Source of the DNA: SIAQ01 sp964484265
GTDB lineage: Bacteria > Planctomycetota > Planctomycetia > Gemmatales > Gemmataceae
Length of the DNA stretch: 64,000 bases
Assembly (NCBI GenBank): GCA_964484265.1
Contig: CAZAFH010000018.1
Span: 1-64,000, forward strand
Direction of reading: 5' to 3'
Positions 59,301-64,000 of the stretch are shown one piece after another. The notes beneath the pieces were generated by a model, which was not told the DNA's origin, did no database searches, and was given only the letters and a program-made list of their open reading frames with translations. The stretch's first letter is position 1. Every line of letters begins with the position of its first letter. A program made the position numbers and the translations under genes.

Positions 59301-62300
59301 GAAAGCAATCCAGCAATCAAACCCCTTGGCGCCGAAACCCATGAGCGAACCGTTGTCACCCACGAAACCGACTGCGACCTCGAACGACGGTTCCGCGCTG
59401 GCGATGACGCAAGAAAACCTGATCGCGTTGCAGCGATTGGCTGAGCAGACCGCGCAACTGCATCGCCAGTTTCTCGAAGGCCAGGACCGCGCGCTTCAGG
59501 TATTCCAGGCCCTACTGGATCAACAGAACGGCCTGATGCAAGTGCCGGCGACTCCACCTCGAGTCGTTGCCAAGGCCGCGCCGGTTGTTCGCAAGCCGCA
59601 AGCGCCGGCGACGTTGCCGCGCGTCCAGCCTGCACCGATTCCCGCGCCGATTCCGCCGGTGTCGCCTCCACCTGTCGCGCAAGTGAAGCCGGCACCAGCC
59701 GCCGAAAAGCCCGCGCTGGCTCCGCGTGCGTCAAGCGCCAGGCTGGAATCGACGCTGCTCGAAGTCGTTGCAGCCAAGACCGGCTACCCCGCGGAAATGT
59801 TGCAGCTCGACATGGAACTCGATACCGATCTCGGCATCGACTCCATCAAACGCGTCGAAATCTTCGCCATCCTCCAGGAAAAGCTACCCGACGCGCCGCC
59901 CGTCAAGGCGGAACACCTTGGCACCCTTCGCACCCTTCGGCAAGTGGTCGAATTCCTCGGTGATGGAAAAAGCGAGGCAGCCGTCGCTCCCGTCCAGGCG
60001 CCAGTCAACCCAGCTCCGCAGGCAGATCATGCCGCGAAAGTTTTTCTTGACGTCGTCGCGCAAAAGACCGGCTATCCCTCCGAAATGCTTCAGCTCGACA
60101 TGGAACTCGATACCGACCTCGGCATCGATTCCATCAAGCGCGTCGAAATCTTTGCCCTCTTGCAAGAAAAACTCCCGGACGCTCCAACAGTCAAGGCCGA
60201 GCATCTCGGCACGCTGCGCACGGTTCGGCACGTTGTCGATTTCATCTCCCAGACATCTAGCTCCGTCGCGACGGTTCCCATGGCACCTGCTCCGATAGCG
60301 CCGGAGCGAACGATGCCCGCGCCGCCGGCGGCGAAGGAAGGCGAAAAGCAAACAGAACTTCAACGCCTGGTTCCGCGTATCGTCGATGGGGACGACACAG
60401 CGCTGCGGGAATCGATTCGGCTTGCCACGGATGCGGAGATTTGGGTCACGGGCGAGGGCGATGAACTGGCGGAACGCATCGTTCGCCGTCTGGACCTTCT
60501 CGGCTATCGATCTCGGCTCGTGGGGATGAACGAAGCGATCACGCTCGCCAAGCCCGAACGCCTGGCAGGCCTCGTGATCGTCGCTCCGGAAGAGCGGGTC
60601 GGCGAACGATACTTCCTCGATGCGTTCTCGCTGGTGCAACGATCGTCGGCAGGTTTGCGAAAGTGCGGCGGAATCCTGACGACCATCACCCGTCTCGGCG
60701 GCGCGTTTGGCCTTGCCAATCTTCCGACCGGCGCCGACCCTGCCGCAGGCGGACTGGCAGGATTGACGAAGACCGCGAGCCACGAATGGCCCGAGGTTCA
60801 CTGCAAGGCGATCGACGTATCCGCGGGTTGGGAAGACGTCGATGATGCCGCGTTCGCCGTGGTGGAGGAGATGCTATCGTCCGGTCCGATTGAAGTGGGG
60901 TTGTCGCCGCGCGGACGGTCGCGCATCCAGCTTGAGCCGACTGTGGTGACGATGCAAACGCCGCCTCTCGGTCGCGGCGATGTCGTCGTCGTCACCGGCG
61001 GAGCAAGGGGCGTCACCGCGGAGACTGCCGTCGCGTTGGCGCGAGCGTTCGCGCCGACGCTGGTGCTGCTCGGGAGAAGCCCGGAACCGTCGGCCGAACC
61101 GGCCTGGCTCTCGCCGCTCACTCAAGAAAGCGACATCAAGCGGGCGCTGCTCGCGCAGATGAACGGGCACGCCACGCCCAAGGAAGTCGGCGAGCGATAT
61201 CAGGCTCTCACTGCCAATCGTGAAATCCTCGGCACGCTCGCCCGCATCGAAGCCGCCGGGGCCAAGGCCGTCTATCGCCAGGTGGACGTTCGCGACGCCT
61301 CCGCTCTGGACGCCGTCATCGCCTCCATTCGGACGAAATTCGGCCCGATTCGCGGCATCATTCACGGTGCGGGCATCCTGGCCGACAAACTCATCGCCGA
61401 CAAGACGGTCGAACAGTTCGAATCCGTGCTCGCCACGAAGGTGGCAAGCCTGTCGAATCTGCTTCAGGCCGTGCAGGGCGATGACCTTCGCGTTCTGGCG
61501 TTGTTCTCATCGTCCACGGCACGATTCGGCCGAACGGGCCAGGTCGATTACGCCGTCGCCAATGAAATATTGAACAAGACGGCACAGCGCGAGGCGATCG
61601 CGCGTCCGAAGTGCCGAGTGGTCTCGATCAACTGGGGCCCGTGGGACGGCGGGATGGTCAATGCTTCGCTCAAAAAGATCTTTGCCGACGAGGGCGTCGG
61701 CGTGATTCCGCTGCAAGCGGGCGGCGAGTTTTTCGTTCGCGAGATCAGTCAGCCGCCGGGCAGCGCGGTGGAAGTCGTCGTCATGAACGGCACGTTCACC
61801 GGCACGCCGGCGAAGCCCGTATCCAGTTCGACGGCCGACCGCGTGGCGTTCGAGCGCGATCTGGGCGTCAACACGATGCCGGTGTTGCGTTCCCACGTCA
61901 TCAAAGGGCATCCCGTCCTGCCGATGGCACTTGCCGTCGAATGGCTGGCGCATGGCGCCGTGCATGCCAATCCCGGTTTGACATTCCACGGCTTCGACGA
62001 TCTGCGCATCCTCAAGGGCATCGTCCTGCCCGACAACGAATCGCTTCACCTGCGCGTCTTGACCGGCGAAGCCGCCAAGGACAAAAGCCAATTCCTCGTG
62101 CCTGTCGAAATTCGCAGCACGTCGGCCGCCGGCAAGGAAACGCCGCACGTGCGTGCAACGATCATCCTGACATCAAAGCCGATGACGACGGATGATGTTC
62201 CCGTGGAAATCGTCACGCAGCCGTATCCCCACGCCAAGCAAGAGATCTACGCCGAGCGGCTCTTCCACGGCCTCGACCTGCAAGGTATCGAATCTGTCGA

Positions 62301-62694
62301 GGGTTGCTCGGAAGCCGGCATTATCGCGCTGGCCGCGTCCGCGCCGCCGCCGGCGGAGTGGGTTCGGCAACCGCTGCGCGGCGCCTGGCTGGCGGATCCG
62401 CTCGCGCTCGATTGCAGCTTCCAGATGATGATCCTCTGGACGCAGGAGATTTGCGGCGCCGGCTCGCTTCCTTCAGGCGCGGGCCGATATCGACAGTATG
62501 CCCGCGCCTTTCCGCGCGACGGCGTTCGCATTATCGCCCGCGTCACTCAGCAGCACGAGCATCGCGCAGTCGCCGATTTCGATTTCGTGGACCGCGCCGG
62601 TAAACTCATCGCACGCATGCTCGGCTACGAGTGCGTCATCGACGCATCGCTCAATCAGGCATTCCGATTGAACCAAATGAACGTAAGGGCTTAA
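56317..62694 (+). CDS. pfaA: PfaA-like multidomain polyketide/PUFA-type synthase
   Basis: A protein of 2125 aa (GTG start at 56317; an in-frame GTG at 56350 is an alternative). Domains in order: ketosynthase (about 20-460; Cys222 in DAACASS, HGTGTK and GHTKAAAG His motifs), acyltransferase (about 590-880; Ser698 in GHSFGE), Pro/Ala-rich linker, two acyl carrier domains (phosphopantetheine Ser about 1176 and 1272 in LGIDSIKR), ketoreductase (about 1540-1770; TGGARGVT, Tyr1745) and a C-terminal dehydratase-like double-hotdog domain (His1860 in SHVIKGHPVLPM, to about 2110). This is the PfaA/secondary-lipid layout, with only two ACPs. The product is unknown. Confidence 0.92.
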   Translation: MVLNNKSQVRLVSIDAKHRPTPVAIIGIGCLFPGADNVESFWANLQDGVDAIADVPPTHWRPEDYFDKDPKKPDHTYAARGGFLSPVDFPALEMGISPNILEATDTTQLLGLLVAKQALEVAGYGAGREFDRNRVSVILGVTGTLELVVPLGARLGHPRWKRALKDAGVDDAVAQDVVQRIADSYVGWQEDSFPGLLGNVVAGRIANRLDLGGTNCVVDAACASSLSALHLALLELAAGRSDMVLAGGMDTFNDIFMYMCFSKTPALSPTGNAKPFDTSADGTILGEGLGCLLLKRLDDAERDGDKIFAVIRSVGTSSDGKGLAIYAPSPKGQTKALRQAYRLADVTPEMIELVEAHGTGTKAGDAAEVTALAEVYRNGVDAPPAAQPSMPWCALGSVKSQIGHTKAAAGIAGLIKAALALHHKVLPPTIKVTQPIEQVAGQTPFYVNTQKRPWMPPRAGHPRRAAVSAFGFGGSNFHCVLEEHADAKDAIDWDPRVQILAFSAQTPEELRQRLAAWPKGLGWDDVRIEAARTRQRFFAKHRLRLTIVVERGKKPVDDLIAAAFAQLDASSDKDSWSTPDGIVFGRGNTPGKLAMLFPGQGSQYVGMLRDVSCRCPQMLATLTEANASFSRNRPGTDERRLSDFIFPLPAFSDEDRRHADDALRATDITQPALGAMSLGLLRVLESFHVRPDAVAGHSFGELPALFAAGRIDSAAMHKLAQIRGRLMAEGAGDRGGMLAVRAPLADIELALREENLELVVANRNAPNQAVLSGASLEIARAKEVFERRKIDVKTLPVAAAFHSPFVAEARRPFRDALEVVEFRASDVAVYANSTAQEYPREPHQARELLSNQLTQPVRFVEQIQAMHRDGVRVFVEVGPGRTLTGLVDAILENQPHEAMAVDASAGKRTAFFDLARVLAHLAALGYRADLARWDEGQAERKTKAEQKPTLTVPICGANYVKPKEARPAVTAPIKPPVKPAATESSAPPHRMTPAPKAIQQSNPLAPKPMSEPLSPTKPTATSNDGSALAMTQENLIALQRLAEQTAQLHRQFLEGQDRALQVFQALLDQQNGLMQVPATPPRVVAKAAPVVRKPQAPATLPRVQPAPIPAPIPPVSPPPVAQVKPAPAAEKPALAPRASSARLESTLLEVVAAKTGYPAEMLQLDMELDTDLGIDSIKRVEIFAILQEKLPDAPPVKAEHLGTLRTLRQVVEFLGDGKSEAAVAPVQAPVNPAPQADHAAKVFLDVVAQKTGYPSEMLQLDMELDTDLGIDSIKRVEIFALLQEKLPDAPTVKAEHLGTLRTVRHVVDFISQTSSSVATVPMAPAPIAPERTMPAPPAAKEGEKQTELQRLVPRIVDGDDTALRESIRLATDAEIWVTGEGDELAERIVRRLDLLGYRSRLVGMNEAITLAKPERLAGLVIVAPEERVGERYFLDAFSLVQRSSAGLRKCGGILTTITRLGGAFGLANLPTGADPAAGGLAGLTKTASHEWPEVHCKAIDVSAGWEDVDDAAFAVVEEMLSSGPIEVGLSPRGRSRIQLEPTVVTMQTPPLGRGDVVVVTGGARGVTAETAVALARAFAPTLVLLGRSPEPSAEPAWLSPLTQESDIKRALLAQMNGHATPKEVGERYQALTANREILGTLARIEAAGAKAVYRQVDVRDASALDAVIASIRTKFGPIRGIIHGAGILADKLIADKTVEQFESVLATKVASLSNLLQAVQGDDLRVLALFSSSTARFGRTGQVDYAVANEILNKTAQREAIARPKCRVVSINWGPWDGGMVNASLKKIFADEGVGVIPLQAGGEFFVREISQPPGSAVEVVVMNGTFTGTPAKPVSSSTADRVAFERDLGVNTMPVLRSHVIKGHPVLPMALAVEWLAHGAVHANPGLTFHGFDDLRILKGIVLPDNESLHLRVLTGEAAKDKSQFLVPVEIRSTSAAGKETPHVRATIILTSKPMTTDDVPVEIVTQPYPHAKQEIYAERLFHGLDLQGIESVEGCSEAGIIALAASAPPPAEWVRQPLRGAWLADPLALDCSFQMMILWTQEICGAGSLPSGAGRYRQYARAFPRDGVRIIARVTQQHEHRAVADFDFVDRAGKLIARMLGYECVIDASLNQAFRLNQMNVRA

Positions 62695-62705
62695 TCCAGT
62701 CTTGA

Positions 62706-62821
62706 CCACAGATAACACGAATGAACACGGATAAATGCAAAAAAAACAGGGAGAATAGTTGAGATCTCCAATAATCCTTCATCGCTTCCATCCGTGATAT
62801 TTCGTGTTATCCGTGGTTAAA
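62706..62821. repeat. Imperfect inverted repeat of the ATCCGTGG family
   Basis: Left arm begins CCACAGATAACACGAATG; right arm is TTTCGTGTTATCCGTGGT. About 80 percent of the positions pair. It lies between the two synthase genes. Related words are at 6832-6883. Confidence 0.65.
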
Positions 62822-62918
62822 TTGATAACCTTGGTCATCATAAAAGTGCGGGTCATTTTCGCTTGATACGACCACGAATTGACGCTTTGAGATTCACAGC
62901 TTTGCTGGTCAGGAAAAC

Positions 62919-64000
62919 ATGGCACTTCGGCAGCGAGTCGCGATCGTCGGCATGGGTGGAATCTTTCCACAATCGCCGACTCTTGAACAATTCTGGGCCA
63001 AAGTAAAAAACGGCATCGACACCGCAAAGGAAGTCCCGGCAGGGCGATGGATCCTCTCCGCCGAGGACGCCTACGATCCCCGGCTCGGAATTCCCGATCG
63101 CGCGTATTCCACCCGCGGCTGCTTCATTGAAGGGTTTCAGGTCGATCGGACAAATCTCGACATCGACGCCGACTTGTTGGCTCAGCTGGACCCGATGGTG
63201 CACCTCGCACTGCACGCAGGCAGGCAGGCTTGGGAGAGTGCCGTCACCTCTAAAATCGATCGACGCCGAGTCGGCGTGATTCTTGGCAACATCGCGCTTC
63301 CGACGGACAGTGCCTCGGCCTGGACGCGCGAGGTATTAGGTCGAACCGTTGCCGAGATCGTCGGAGTCGAGACGGGCGGCGTCCGAACGCCCGTGCATCC
63401 GCTGAATCAGTGCGTCGCCGGTTTACCCGCAGGTCTATTGGCGAGGGCACTGGGACTGGGCGGCGGAGCGTTTGCACTGGATGCGGCCTGTGCGTCTTCG
63501 CTCTATGCCTTGAAGTTGGCCGTCGATGAACTGCTGGCGGGCCGAGCCGATGCGATGCTCACCGGCGGAGTGTCGCGTCCGGAATGTCTCTACACGCAGA
63601 TGGGCTTTTCGCAGCTGCGGGCCTTGTCGCCATCGGGCCGATGCGCTCCCTTTGACGCCAAGGCCGACGGCCTGGTTGTCGGGGAAGGGTCGGGCATCTT
63701 CGTGCTGAAACGGCTCGATGACGCGCTGCGGGACGGCGATCACATTCATGCCGTCATCGCCGGGATTGGCCTGTCAAACGATGTGCATGGCCGGTTGCTT
63801 GCTCCGAGCACCGAAGGCCAGCTTCGTGCGATGCGCGCCGCCTACGCTCAGGCGGGTTGGCAGCCGAAGAGTCTCGATCTGATCGAATGTCATGGCACGG
63901 GCACACCGGTCGGCGACGGGATCGAATTCGCCAGCCTGAACGAGCTTTGGCAGGGCGGCGATTGGCGCCCGGGGCAGTGCATCATCGGATCGGTCAAGTC
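62919..64000 (+). CDS. Second ketosynthase-containing polyketide synthase, partial
   Basis: The gene runs off the window. The first 360 residues are a ketosynthase beginning VAIVGMGGIFPQSPTLEQFW. Catalytic Cys191 is in DAACASSLYALKLAV, and H325 is in CHGTGTPVGD. The word SVK at the window end precedes the second expected His. In PUFA-type systems a second large protein (PfaC-like, with KS and chain-length-factor domains) follows PfaA; this one may be it. Domains after the KS cannot be seen. AGGA lies 5 nt before the ATG. Confidence 0.9.
   Translation, partial: MALRQRVAIVGMGGIFPQSPTLEQFWAKVKNGIDTAKEVPAGRWILSAEDAYDPRLGIPDRAYSTRGCFIEGFQVDRTNLDIDADLLAQLDPMVHLALHAGRQAWESAVTSKIDRRRVGVILGNIALPTDSASAWTREVLGRTVAEIVGVETGGVRTPVHPLNQCVAGLPAGLLARALGLGGGAFALDAACASSLYALKLAVDELLAGRADAMLTGGVSRPECLYTQMGFSQLRALSPSGRCAPFDAKADGLVVGEGSGIFVLKRLDDALRDGDHIHAVIAGIGLSNDVHGRLLAPSTEGQLRAMRAAYAQAGWQPKSLDLIECHGTGTPVGDGIEFASLNELWQGGDWRPGQCIIGSVK

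Overview
The window looks like a GC-rich planctomycete chromosome, probably of the Gemmata/Isosphaera type. This rests on several family features: a TIGR03067-type secreted protein, a cysteine-rich cell-wall-like protein, a metalloprotease with the LExR-type N-terminal motif, a very large Ser/Thr kinase-TPR protein encoded with an ECF sigma factor, many WD40/HEAT/TPR proteins, and frequent intergenic palindromes. No rRNA or CRISPR array was seen. One tRNA (Glu, CTC) is present.

Layout. (1) 1-1240: an integron integrase preceded by integron-type core motifs at the left edge and three phased 21-bp repeats; any cassette array would lie off the left edge. (2) 1551-16400: housekeeping and envelope genes: TPR membrane protein, Pro/Met-repeat secreted protein, WD40 and HEAT proteins, NUDIX hydrolase, a FolK-SDR fusion, a large membrane protein, GNAT, alpha/beta hydrolase, Cys-rich protein, Flp pilin. 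(3) 17340-37360: a probable integrated island of about 20 kb in tRNA-Glu. The tyrosine integrase (frameshifted) runs antisense into the tRNA. The tRNA 3' end is repeated at 37338-37360, next to an orphan piece that reads exactly like the missing C-terminus of that integrase. The left part is a plasmid-like replication module with iterons, a Rep-like HTH protein, a DnaB-like ATPase, a primase and a DUF669-like protein. The rest is an all-minus-strand uptake and metabolism block: ArsR regulator, ExbB, ExbD, TonB, a siderophore-type receptor, two paralogous MFS transporters, two paralogous ArsI-like VOC/half-methyltransferase fusions, a PhyH-type dioxygenase, a TPR protein and a TIGR03067 protein, ending in a remnant of an MmeI-like methylase.

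(4) 37620-46565: a secreted metzincin with P-domain, small secreted proteins, GNAT, and a kinase/sigma pair whose genes overlap. (5) 46813-64000: lipid-related genes: a stand-alone 2-oxoacid-dehydrogenase-type acyltransferase, an NAD epimerase, a fatty acid desaturase, an APC permease and an MGDG-synthase-like glycosyltransferase. The glycosyltransferase is divergent from pfaD, which is followed by a pfaA-like polyketide/PUFA synthase and the start of a second ketosynthase protein. Together these suggest synthesis of a specialised (secondary) lipid.

The best candidate for an undescribed system is the island block 22187-35371. It pairs TonB-type uptake and MFS transport with two fused enzymes, each having an ArsI-like VOC domain in place of the SAM-binding half of a methyltransferase. 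One VOC domain keeps the ArsI metal ligands and vicinal cysteine pair; its paralogue has lost them. The chemistry (organoarsenical, metallophore or other) cannot be settled from sequence alone.
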